Shown here: piece after piece, positions 10,957-21,338 of the stretch | How the letters are laid out: every line of letters starts with the position of its first letter | Numbering within the stretch: the stretch's first letter is position 1 | DNA from: Gracilariopsis chorda | Lineage: Eukaryota > Rhodophyta > Florideophyceae > Gracilariales > Gracilariaceae | Length of the DNA: 64,000 nt | Reading direction: 5' to 3' | NCBI GenBank assembly: GCA_003194525.1 | Contig: NBIV01000258.1 | Span: forward strand, 53,491 to 117,490 | Program-made: the position numbers and the translations under genes | The notes under the pieces: model-generated | What the model saw: the letters and a program-made list of their open reading frames with translations, nothing else | Told to the model about the DNA's origin: nothing | Database searches by the model: none

Positions 10957-11656
10957 TGTGGTATTCCACCAACGACTGTAGGGTCTCGGCAGCAGAGGTG
11001 GATATCCACGGGTAACTGCGTAAGCGGGCGCCGCCTTGCGGGCGACTGTCTAGTAACACAGGCTCGGGTGCCAAGTGGTGATGTCTCGTGAGTGAACGAA
11101 CGAACGAAGAGTCGGAGGGTTCGAAGATCTCAGTGTTGAGTACAGCACAGGATTAACTGCGAAAACAGCACACAACGCCAATTAAAATGCGCGAAACGGT
11201 AGTCAGTAATGACAGGAATATGAGGAGATCCTCGGAACGAGAGCTGTAGCTCAGATACCGTTAGGCACTGATGCTACAGGCGCTCCAATGTCGTAAACGA
11301 CTTAGGATTCCTGTAATTTACCACTTGGGTAAGAACTTGGTTGTTTGTTGGCCCCCGCCTTACTCCCCTGGGCTTCAGCCCTTTACTAGGCCCATAAGGG
11401 CAGCGCAACGGCCTCACTGTCAAGCTTACACATGTGGTTAGCCACTATTTGGCACTAGAATAAAATATCGAATAAATTATTTGGCAATGGGTGCCAGGGT
11501 GGTACAGGTCTACACCTGCACTAGTGTGCCACCAATGAGACAGTTCTTTTCATAGCTGTCGCTCAGTAGCGTTAACCTCAACGTCAATTGATGAGTTGCA
11601 TCCCCCAACTTAAGCGATAGTCGGCACTCCGAATCCATTGCATCCTGAATGCTACA
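10957..11656 (-). repeat. 5' LTR of retroelement 1
   Basis: About 700 bases, the partner of 751-1449. It starts TGTGGTATTCC and ends GCTACA in plus-strand orientation, giving the usual TG...CA form. The copy of the CAATA duplication follows at 11657-11661. An AT-rich stretch near 11455-11480 could hold the sense promoter, but I cannot fix a TATA box. Confidence 0.92.
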
Positions 11657-11661
11657 CAATA

Positions 11662-12248
11662 CTTGACCTTCGCCCTGTTCAACAACTTTATCTTCGCATT
11701 GTAGTAAAAAGAGTGGCAGGCTGAATTGTGAAAGTGAATTAAATTGGACCTCTACGGCTTTTAAACTTATGTTGTGCAGAAGACACCAGAGATAGTCAAC
11801 AATGTCAACGTTTGACAATTTCTCAAAGGTCCAACAACGATCGGAACGTTTCTGTAGTGTTCACACGAACTGCTATAGACAACTTAGAGAGGTTGAGCAC
11901 AGTATGTATAGAGTTTGACTGCCGGGCTCGTGGCAGGCGCTGGAGAGTGGATAGTGTCATACGTAACATACACGTGTACTACAGCAATGACATAAGTTAA
12001 CAATGCCATTGGTATTCTGTGTTTTATTGAGTACCATGTTAAGTAACTCTTCCGCTAATTACGACGTGTAATATTTCTGATACAACCGAGAAGCATATAA
12101 GGGTTTCCCTAGCTATGTCGGTTGCAGATCCAAGCAAAAGGAACAACAACGAACAAAATCAAACTCTTGGCGCCGACCTTCTGACAGCAATAACACCTCA
12201 CTACTAGAATCACTGCGTTCTAATATTGTGCAACATCACCGTACCTTT
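11662..12248. other. Spacer between retroelements 1 and 2, no supported gene
   Basis: About 590 bases of ordinary composition without a recognisable gene or repeat. The base of element 2's target duplication (CCTTT) ends this stretch. Confidence 0.6.
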
Positions 12249-13160
12249 TGTAGTGCAAACCCCGTAAATGGGTGACAGTCAAGGTCGTCCGAGTCCATGC
12301 CCTCTTTCGAGGTAAATTCAGCAGTTTAACCCTCCGTCTACCCAGGTGTCGGCTGTAAGACTGATGATAGTCCGGAAATACCACGGAGGTAAAGAGGAAC
12401 GGTTAAACAGGGAAACGTTGGAACACGCGCACGGGGGACCAGTGCAAACCCAGAAAAGTGGGCTATCCAAAGACAGAACGGATCCACCCGACGGGTCGTG
12501 CGGACAACGGGAACAGATCCGAAGGTGGGTGCAAGAGCAACATGAAACAACAAAAGAATACCCAATACAGGGTCGATATTTGTAACACAGAGAAAATATA
12601 AGTCACACGACAATTAGTGACCACAGTATATCTGTAGTCCTACCGAGCGGGTAGATAGTACAAACTGATTGCGGTGACCCTCCGGATGGAGTAGTGCACG
12701 CTGCAAATTCAATACAATCCAGAAGTGAACTCTTCAGGTCAAACGGAACACTTATGTGCGACCGAAGACTCGGATTGCCTTTACTTAGCGCTCGCGACAG
12801 TGAGGTCGCGCTTATCTAAGTAGGTACAGTACAGAAATAAATAGTAATAGTTAACTAAAATAGTGCAAACGTCCTCAGGTCCACACACGTGGCTAGAGTA
12901 GTGTCAGGCACCCTGAGGGGTCCTCCCCAGTAAAACATAACATCACAGCATGGTGCTATAGCACACGCGCACACGCTTCCATCATTCTGCAATCCACTCC
13001 AGATTGCTTCCTTCTTAGGTGAACCTGCACACACTAGACCATCCACTTGATGCCACTCCACGTGAGTCGAACTCATATACCGTAGAGCCATTGCGGCGAC
13101 TACGTCTCAGTCTTATGAGTTGCATCCCCACGGATTATCACGCAGATGCGTTGGTCCACA
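12249..13160 (-). repeat. 3' LTR of retroelement 2
   Basis: About 912 bases matching 20421-21333, beginning TGTAGTGCAAACC and ending GGTCCACA. The shared block with the LTR of element 4 (CACCCGACGGG near 12485, compare 62345) shows the two elements are related. Confidence 0.9.
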
Positions 13161-13172
13161 TCACCCCCTCGT
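13161..13172 (-). other. Polypurine tract of retroelement 2
   Basis: On the minus strand GAGGGGGTGA directly precedes the 3' LTR, the expected place and composition for priming plus-strand DNA synthesis. Confidence 0.6.
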
Positions 13173-13269
13173 CAGGCAAGGTTTCCTGCGTTCATCGAGC
13201 GGAAGTCGCAGACGGCGAAGTTCTTAAGTATCATACTCCGGTTGGAATCTGGGAACTCAACAGAGGGCT

Positions 13270-13461
13270 CCACGGCCAGTGGCAGTATCCGCAGAAGTCG
13301 CGGCCTTGCGAGCGAACCTGTTGAACTTAGGTATCCCAGTTCCGCCTGGTATGAATGAAGTGGGCCAGCTGGTAGGGTTCGCTGTGCAGCATACGCCAAG
13401 AGCGTTAACCCAGGGTGGTGCCGGTCCCTCATCGGGAGTTGAACAACCTCGCCGTACCTGA
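13270..13461 (+). pseudogene. Remnant of the antisense gene, retroelement 2
   Basis: Only the C-terminal tail of the antisense gene is left. The plus-strand frame ending at 13461 reads EVAALRANLLNLGIP, which aligns with GELGMLRQFLLDGGIP at the end of the element 1 copy. It has the same position (inside the 3' LTR) and strand. The conserved middle is gone, and no TATA box is visible behind the LTR. The short match makes this assignment weaker than in the other elements. Confidence 0.45.
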
Positions 13462-13514
13462 TCACCTAGTGATAGATCTTCTAAATACAGAATAAACACA
13501 TTGTGTTACCTTAT

Positions 13515-13558
13515 ACTTCTTCTTCTTGCTTCTTCTTCTTCTTCGCACTTCTTCTTCG
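13515..13558. repeat. CTT microsatellite-like tract
   Basis: Imperfect CTT repeats on the plus strand lie between the antisense remnant and the chromodomain end of pol. This is the same relative place as the tract at 3318-3375 in element 1. Confidence 0.6.
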
Positions 13559-13796
13559 TGTACTTCATAACCATGATGTCTGTCTTCATAAACTGTCAAT
13601 TCGGTGAAACCGTTAATTCGGTAAGTAAAGGGAATGCTCCTGGAACCTCCACTCCTATCAGAGTTCTCAACGTCTTACTCTCCTGGAGTACCTCCAATAA
13701 CTGCATTGCGGTCCCATCGACGTTCTGTGCGATCTCACCACGGATGATTATCCAACTTGTGCATTATCCGAAGTGGATTGGAGAGCTGACCGGGTC

Positions 13797-16700
13797 TTAC
13801 GGACGGTGATACGATAAGACCTTAGACCTTGGAAAGTGCTTTATGGGTTCCCATGTATCCTCTTCGGGTGGATATCCATAACATAAGATGAGGTAACGCA
13901 GTAATCTATTATGAGTTTCATGACCCATAATGCGCTCCACAACGAACTTCTGTGAATACACTTCAGTTTTTTTCGTGTTCATGACGCGTATCGTGGGCTG
14001 GTCTCCCTTTGTACACTCGAATCTGAGTTAAGAGCGCCACTAGAAGTGATACCAAGCCTTGTGCTGAGGGATGATAGCTTCACGACGTCGTCGTGTATCG
14101 TCGTGACGGCGAAAAGCTGGCTCACTTCTACGACGTCCCAACGGTTATCCGTAACTTTCAGCTGTAATTACTCACTCTCACGAGTACAACGAGCTAAAGA
14201 ACGTTTGTCATGCGCGAATACTCGCTAAACGGTAGCTTCGGAGATTCGAGATGTTCTCCTTATCCATGCGGATGTACTGTTGCGACCGAGAAGCGCACGT
14301 GCTGCACTCACTGCGCCAGGGCGGCGGTTCACAGAACACGGTGCATTTTCCACCATCTGATAGGTTTGGGCCAGTTCCAACATAGCCACAAGTTTACTGT
14401 GTGTCACCAACTGAGGTTGCGTTTACGAACGGTCACCACGGGGCGTGGTGCACACGCGTCACCGTACCCGGCACTGTAATCTGGTCTCCATTTATACGCA
14501 CAGCAAGGCTGTCACGGCGCACACCATTGTGTTAAATTCCACCAGTGACGGTATGACTTGAGCCCAAAAGTTTCATAATTAGCTTCCGTAAATTCACGGA
14601 GCTCTGTTCTTCTTTATACCACGAGATCAACCAATCCAGGTTATAATCGCCTTAGAAACACCCATGTGGGTCTGCAGAGACCGTCTTCTTGGTGCGTTTC
14701 AAAACTTTGCCAGAGCGATTATCCTTCTCCTTCGAAGCGGACGGTTTGACCACAGTACTGGTGTTACTAGTAGTGTCTTCCCGTACTGGGGACTTCAGTT
14801 CATTACTGACGTTACTCTCATTGAGTTGAGGTGTAGTGTCTCTCCTGCATTGAGCGTTCGGTTTCTCCATGGGCGTTTCTCCTTCTGGAGTTGATGCAGC
14901 ATTCCGGTGATATCCAGAATGCAGATTTCCCAGTGACAGCGGTGTTTCGATAGCGACTTCAGCGTCACTCTCCCCTCCTTTAGCCAGAGCTGGGGGTGCA
15001 GAAAGAACTTCAGGGGGAGAGTTATTCTAGTGATTATTTGCGGAATTTTCCGTTGTGTACCAGAGGACCCAACGGGTTGAAAATCCGATTGCGATGGTAG
15101 ATCGGCTAATCCGTGATCTGGAGTAGGAAGAATCACACGGCGCGAAAATGCAGCATGCGTGCTCTGCGTTCCATTCAGTTGGGATACCCCCGCAGGTGTT
15201 GCGGGTGCGATTACCACTTCCATGTTAGGAATAGTAGCTTAAGTGATGCGATCGCGTGATATCCGTTCTTGTTGATCGTTATTGTCCAACACAACTGTGT
15301 TTTCATGAATAGGTACCACTTGATAGGGTCCATCTACAATTGGAGACAGCTTATGGCGCCGTTCCAGGATTATAGTACTTCTTACGTACGAGTACAAAGT
15401 CATTTTTGGAAACCTTCAGAAGAGGTGTACGAACTTTGTTATCAAAATTACGGTTGTACGCGTCCTGAGCTCTTGCCATAGCCCCCCAAGCGATCAGTAC
15501 TATCTTCCATAGCCATTGTTTCCATGAATAAAGTTATAAACCTATCAAGGGGTTCTTCGAGAGCATAGGTTGTGCCTCGATGGCCATCCGTGGTAGAATA
15601 CGTGACAAAACCAATTCAAAATGTGATAAAGAAGTCACCAATGAACCTGGGTGTTGTTTGCGTATGTGATAGCATCGGTGTATAAATCCCACTCTTTGGG
15701 GTTATCCGCCACATGGGATCTTAATGCGTTAAGCATCGTACGATTAAGTCGTTCTACCTGCCCATTGCTTTGAGGGTGATACGTGGCCGTGAGCACGTTC
15801 TTAATCGTTAAGATTCGACAGAAATCCTGGAAAAACTTGGAAGTGAACTTTCCTCCATTACCTGAGAGCACATGAACGTGTGGACTGTACACGAACAACC
15901 AGTGTGTGACAAACGCGTATGCGACTGTGCTAGCGGTAGCTCGATTCAACGGCACAGTCCGTACTAGTTTTGAAAACCGATCATTTATCACCAACAAGAA
16001 CTTATTGCCATGCATGGTGCGTACTCATTCTACAAGAACATCAATCGCGACGAATTCGAGCGGTGCCCGTGCTGGGAATAAAATTAACTTCTTTGAGTAT
16101 CTAAGTAGCTTCACGTTATTCTTAGCACACTCTGTGCAAGAACGTCTAACTGCATAGCAGTCGAATGCCATATCGGGCCAGTAGAAATTTCTTTTGAGAG
16201 TCAAGTATACCTTTTGACTCCCAGTGTGAGCTCCCAACTTCACATAGTGAGAAATATGTAAGACTCGCTGTTGCAGTGAGTGCGGTACCACGATTTGGGG
16301 TGTGGATTCAACCAATCTAACCAGGTATCTTTGGTCATTCACCACAAATGCTATATGATCTCCGCCATTAGGGCGTGCTCGAATCTTTGTACAGAACGAA
16401 TCCAATTGTTGTTCACGGATCATCTCCTCTAGAGCAATTGGTACAAATGAACGAGCCGGTGGGTCCAAACTTTCGGTAGCAAATATGTCGTCACATACAT
16501 CATCCGAAAGGATTTCAGCACTTCCTCACAATTCTTCCACCATAACGCATGGTATATCCAGGTCTGCAGCTTATGCTTCCGCATGTGTTTCCAATCGAGA
16601 TAACGCATCCGCATGAGAATTAGAGCATCCTTTCTTGTATAGTATATCAAACTCAAACTCCAATAAGTGTGAACGCCAACGCATTAAGCGAACGGAAGGT

Positions 16701-19176
16701 TCCGTACTCTCCAAGAGCCATCGGAGGCACGCATGATCCGTGTACACCCTACAATGAGTAACTATAAGGTAGGGCCGGACCGTTATTAATGCCCATACGA
16801 CGGCGAGGCACTCTTTCTCAGAAACCGAGTAATTACGTTCATGCACGTTAAGACTTCGTGACCGATATCTGATGGGATTCCTCTCAAATTCTTCTGCGAT
16901 GTGAAATAACGCCCAGCCAACCTGCTTATCATTGGCATCAGTGTCCACTTCATGGGGAAGCCCAAGTTTGGGAAGAGCCAGGATTGGCGGTGATGTAACA
17001 GCTTCCACTAGCGTGGAGAAAGCAGCAGATTCTGCGTCACCAAAAGGTACCAAGTTCACTGGTTGTACCTTGGTTAAAAGCTTGTTGAGGGGAGCTGCAA
17101 TGTCTGCAAAAACTGGTAGGAAACGTCGGTATACGTTACATAATCCAAGAGAGGATCTCAGTTCCGTTTGTGTAACCGGATGCTTAGCATTATTAAGCGA
17201 TTTCACTCCAATCTCATCGACAGAGAGTTGACCTAGGCGAATAATATGCCCAAGGTATTTCACAGAATCTGTGAAAAACTCACATTTCTTCAACTTAAGA
17301 GTGATTCCTGCATCACGCAGTACACGCATGACGTTGCATACATGGGTTAAGTGGTCATCCGCGTTATCGGAAAACACGATGATATCGTCCAGATATACTA
17401 AGCAGGTTTTCCACTTGAACTGAGCTAACAATATATTGATAGCACATTGGAACGTAGCGTGTGCGTTAGTAAGTCCGAACGGCATACGTTCAAACCGAAA
17501 CAATCCTTCTTGACACACAAATGCGGTGTTATGGTGATCATCTTCTCGGACAGAAACTTGCCAGTAACCCCAGTGGGCGTCCAAAGCGGTGAACAACGTA
17601 GCACTCCCAAGTGAGTCGATGTATTCATCCATCCGAGGGATTGGATAGACTCCTTAACGGTAACCGCATTGAGGCGTCGGTAATCAATACAAAACCTCCA
17701 CGAACCATCGGGTTTTGGAACCAATACGACTGATGAAGCCCATGCTGACTGAGCGGGCTCTATAACGCCAGCGCGTAGCATTTTCTCGACGTGAGATTTC
17801 TCTTCTTCCCGAGCCTTCGGATTTGCCCAGCATGGGTGTTGAGCAGTTGGCTTTGTATCTGGAAGGAAATCAATACGGTGTTCCGTTATCCCTAATATTC
17901 CAAGGGAGCCATCCCACATGAATGTAAACTCACCTAGCATTTCTTGCAATCTTTCGCGATGTGTCCCAAGGAAATGGCTTAAATCCAAGTTTCCCAACTC
18001 TTCTACAGGTTCTCTGTTTAGAACCGGGCGGTAATGCAATACCTTTTTCGGGTTCCAGTCGTATTGACTCCAAGTTCTCCGTCTTCGCAGGTGCGATTTC
18101 GGCTTCAGCACTGCCTCGGTTTCAGCACAGCCCTCCCCCTCCTTTGGTTCTTCGATGTCAAGAACCTGAGCAACACGTATTCTCGTCCGAATGATTGCTG
18201 CCGGATGCGGAAGACCTGAACCCAGTACTTGGTTTTTGACTGACCATTGCGTGGGTTTGCCAAATGTAGCAACCAAGACCTGAAAAGGTTTGTCGGGCTC
18301 AACCGAGACACCACCATTCGCTAAAGCGAGTTGAAAATCATCGTAAAGTGATGGGAATGGCTGAATCACGTGCATACTATGCTCCTTCGTAACTGACACC
18401 CAGGTTTGGGACTCCGATGGTATTGCAATAGAGTTGCAAATACGAAGCTCCGTGGAAACTGGATTCATATCGGTAACCTCCTGTGCGGCAAGTACTGGGA
18501 TGCGATTGCGCGTAGCACGTTTCAATGGTTTCCGTACAATCGGTACTGTCCATCTCTCTTCCATTTCAATTGATCTCGCACGAGGGCGAATACCATCGAC
18601 GAAGCGATCACAAAAGTCACAACCAAGTATTACCGGTGCAGCGAGCTTTTCGCATACAAGGAAGTCGAGTTGTACCAGGCAGGTTCCCAATCTAACAACC
18701 AGAGATATATAACCAGACGTTTTCAACGGGTTATTGTTGGCGTCGGTGATATCCATCGAGGGTCCGAAGCGGATGTTACCACGAAGTGTCGGTGGTATCA
18801 AATCCGTGTGGGTTAGATTGGGGCCAGCTCGGGTGTCAAGAACAGATAAATGTCGAACCATGAACTGTTTGGAAAGCCCAACGTCAGCATAGACTTTGTA
18901 GTTTCTCTTGACCATCACCAAGACTCTATCTGGGATACGTAAAGTACGGGAACGTACCCATGATCGACGTAGAACCAATAACTGTTCTGATTCAACGTCT
19001 GTTTCCATCATCATCAGTGTAACGATTTTAGCAGCTGGGGAGCGAAGCTGCTCTGTCTCGGGCGTCTTTAACTGCGGCTTGGAAGATGCCCCCGAAAGGA
19101 AAACACCCGAAGTTAGTTTTTTGAAACGGATTGCACCGAATTCGCTGAAGCATCCACGTCGAAGGATTCTTGACAT
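13797..19176 (-). pseudogene. pol: Pol of retroelement 2
   Basis: The minus-strand order is as in element 1. The protease motif reads DTRAGPN, so the active-site Gly is replaced. Reverse transcriptase carries YLDDIIVFS near 17400. RNase H follows at about 16900-16600. The integrase finger and first catalytic Asp (AIDVLVE) are present, the second site reads LSGNGGKF so that catalytic Asp is Gly, and the Glu (NGQVERLNR) is kept. After a poorly preserved, basic and serine-rich spacer a chromodomain (YGYPPEEDTWEP) ends at 13797. The frame moves near 17600. Nonsense codons occur near 16020 and elsewhere, and the region 15600-14000 is heavily broken. Pol starts in the -1 frame relative to gag with a 64-base overlap. 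Confidence 0.9.
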
Positions 19177-20195
19177 ACACCAATCGCGGATACAACCTTT
19201 TCCACCTGGTTACCAAGGTTAGGTCGACGAACAGCATTGTCTGCTGACACCTAGTCTAGGTATGCTTGCAGAAACTCTTGTTGTTGATACGAACTACTCC
19301 TAACGCGAGTCTTCTACTCAGGTGTGAGGGCTTCGTACTGAGCGATTATCTAAACCCCATCCTTCGCGGGGAAATTGCAATTCGGTGCGCTATGACTGTG
19401 AAGGTAGCAAATATAAAATATTGGCGGGGCTGAAGCATCAGATGAACCATTGTCAACCCGGCGTGGTGCAGTGTCCTTCCAACCCGTTCGGGTGTGATGC
19501 ATACCGTTGTTCGAAAAAGCGAGAAGAGCTGATGGAACTCTATCTTTTCTGTACCACGCGGGGTCTCCATCCACGGTGGGATTTGATTTTGACCAAAGAT
19601 CCGTAGTTCCTAACGAGTCTGGGTCACTTCCTGCAAAATGGATGTTATCATTATCACCGATTGCGGTTCTATCATGCAAAAGCGACAAAGATGATGATTC
19701 TTCAACGTGAAGAGCTCTTGAAGATCGAGTTTTCGACTGATGTCGAGCACGATAAGTATCTCCCTCTGCTTGGGCAAATTGAACCAATTAAAGGTAGGTA
19801 ACTCTCCGTTTCTCTTTGCGAAGGCGAGCAGCCAGAGCTCTGGTAGAAGCGTCAAGACTATCAACAACCATGGTGCAGCGTTCCTGAGCGGAATACACGT
19901 TACCACAACGGTCAAACGCCTTATTCAAGCGTGTCAAATAAACCGTTTCAGTTTCAACAGGCTTCTGCCGTGTATCGCGAAAAGCGAAATTCGCGTCCTG
20001 TATGGCGTTACCAGTTGCATAAGACCTAAGTAGGTATCGAACCACTTCCGGCCAATAGGTTACCTCCCCCTTTGATGCATGGGAAGCTTCATGTACGGAT
20101 GTAAAGTGATCTTCAGCCATACCGGTTAGAAAGTACGGTAGAGCGACAGAACCCTTCGATGCTGATGGCATTTTACAACTAGCCAACCAAACCAC
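19113..20195 (-). pseudogene. gag: Gag of retroelement 2, N-terminus missing
   Basis: One minus-strand frame from about 20195 to the TAA at 19113-19115, with a nonsense codon near 19789 and three more after 19352. The capsid-like segment is preserved (ALPYFLTGMAEDHF, RSYATGNAI, RCGNVYSAQERC). The zinc knuckle near 19380 reads CYLHSHSAPNC preceded by Phe where the first Cys should be. Only 203 bases separate this from the primer-binding site, so the N-terminal and acidic part present in elements 1 and 3 is deleted. Confidence 0.83.
19116..19122 (-). promoter_or_regulatory. -1 frameshift heptamer A AAA AAC, retroelement 2
   Basis: On the minus strand the last gag codons read TCA AAA AAC TAA. 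A AAA AAC in this phase is one of the classic -1 slippery heptamers, and the pol frame continues exactly -1 (AAA AAA CTA ACT). The site overlaps the gag-pol junction, so it very likely made the Gag-Pol fusion when the element was active. Confidence 0.75.
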
Positions 20196-20400
20196 TCAGG
20201 ATACTGAAGAGATCTATCAAAATATATCCGCAGAGCGGAACAGACAAACAAATAAAACAAAGCAAACCTAAAACGAGGTCACTCGACAACGACACAACGG
20301 TCAAACTGATAACCAGTTCATCACTTTCCACGTGAGTCTTACTCCTAGAAAACATACCAGAAATTTTGTCAGCTTGAAACACCCAATCCAGCTTAAACCG

Positions 20401-20418
20401 TTCTAGGTTGGGAGATCA
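20401..20418 (-). other. Primer-binding site of retroelement 2
   Basis: On the minus strand TGATCTCCCAACCTAGAA starts 2 bases after the 5' LTR. It differs from the site of elements 1 and 3 at two of 18 positions, either from mutation or from use of a related tRNA. Confidence 0.6.
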
Positions 20419-20420
20419 CT

Positions 20421-21333
20421 TGTAGTGCAAACCCCGAAAATGGGTAACACTCAAGGATGTCCGAGTCTCTACCCTCTTGCGATGTAGACTCAGTGGTTGA
20501 GTCCTCCGCCTACCCAGGTGTCAGCTGTAAGACGGATGGCGGTTTGGAAATACCACTGAGGTAAAGAGGAACTGTTAAACAGGGAAACGGTGGAACACGC
20601 ACACGGGGGACCAGTGCAAACCCAGAAAAGAGGGCCATCCAAAGACAGAACGGAACCACCCGACGGGTCGTGCGGACAACGGGAACAGATCCAAAGGTGG
20701 GCGCAAAAACAACAAGAAACAATAAAAAGAATACCCAATACAGGGTCGATATCTGTAACAAAGAGAAAATACAAGTCACATGACAACTAGTGAACACAGT
20801 ATATCTGTAGTCATACCGAGTGGGTAGATAGTACAAACCGATTGCGGTGACCCTCCGGATGGAGTAGTGCACGCTGCAAATGCAATACAATCCAGAAGTG
20901 AACTCTTCAGATCAAACGGAACACTTATGTGCGACCGAAGACTCGGGTTGTCTTTACTTAGCGCTCGCGACAGTGAGGTCGCTCTTATCTAAGTACGTAC
21001 ACTACAGAAATGAATAGTAATAATTAAATGAAATAGTGCACACGTCCTCAGGTCCACACACGTGGCTAGACTATTGTCACGCACCCTGAGGGGTCGTCCC
21101 AAGTAAAACATAACACCACAGCATGGTGCTGTAGCACACTTGCAAACGCCTCCATCATTCTACAATCCACTCCAGATTCCTACCTTCCTACGTAAACTTG
21201 CACACACTAAACCATCCACTTGATGCCACTCCACGACAGTCCAACTCATATACCGTAGAGCCATTGCGGCGAATACGTCTCAGTCTTATGAGTTGCATCC
21301 CCACGGATTATCACGCAGACGCATTGCTCCACA
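20421..21333 (-). repeat. 5' LTR of retroelement 2
   Basis: About 913 bases, partner of 12249-13160, with TG...CA ends (TGTAGTGCAAACC ... GCTCCACA). The two copies differ visibly but align along their whole length. Confidence 0.9.
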
Positions 21334-21338
21334 CCTCT

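Larger units (their letters stand above)
751..11656 (-). mobile_element. Retroelement 1: Ty3/gypsy chromovirus-type LTR retrotransposon
   Basis: A full-length but decayed element on the minus strand, with LTRs at 751-1449 and 10957-11656. The 5-base target duplication CAATA is perfect at 746-750 and 11657-11661, so the ends are well fixed. Reading on the minus strand the order is 5' LTR, primer-binding site, gag, a -1 frame step, then protease, reverse transcriptase, RNase H, integrase and chromodomain, and finally a region with a gene on the opposite strand before the 3' LTR. The order protease-RT-RNase H-integrase and the terminal chromodomain place it in the chromovirus branch of Ty3/gypsy. 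Gag and pol contain nonsense codons and frame breaks, so it cannot move by itself. Confidence 0.95.
12249..21333 (-). mobile_element. Retroelement 2: Ty3/gypsy chromovirus-type LTR retrotransposon with deletions
   Basis: Minus-strand element with LTRs 12249-13160 and 20421-21333. The flanks read CCTTT (12244-12248) and CCTCT (21334-21338), a 5-base duplication with one change. The internal part is about 7.3 kb against 9.5 kb in element 1. The loss falls at both ends: the N-terminal half of gag and most of the antisense gene are missing. Its LTRs resemble that of element 4, for example the ACCACCCGACGGG-type block, and not those of elements 1 and 3. Pol carries nonsense codons, frame changes and two lost catalytic residues. 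Confidence 0.93.
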
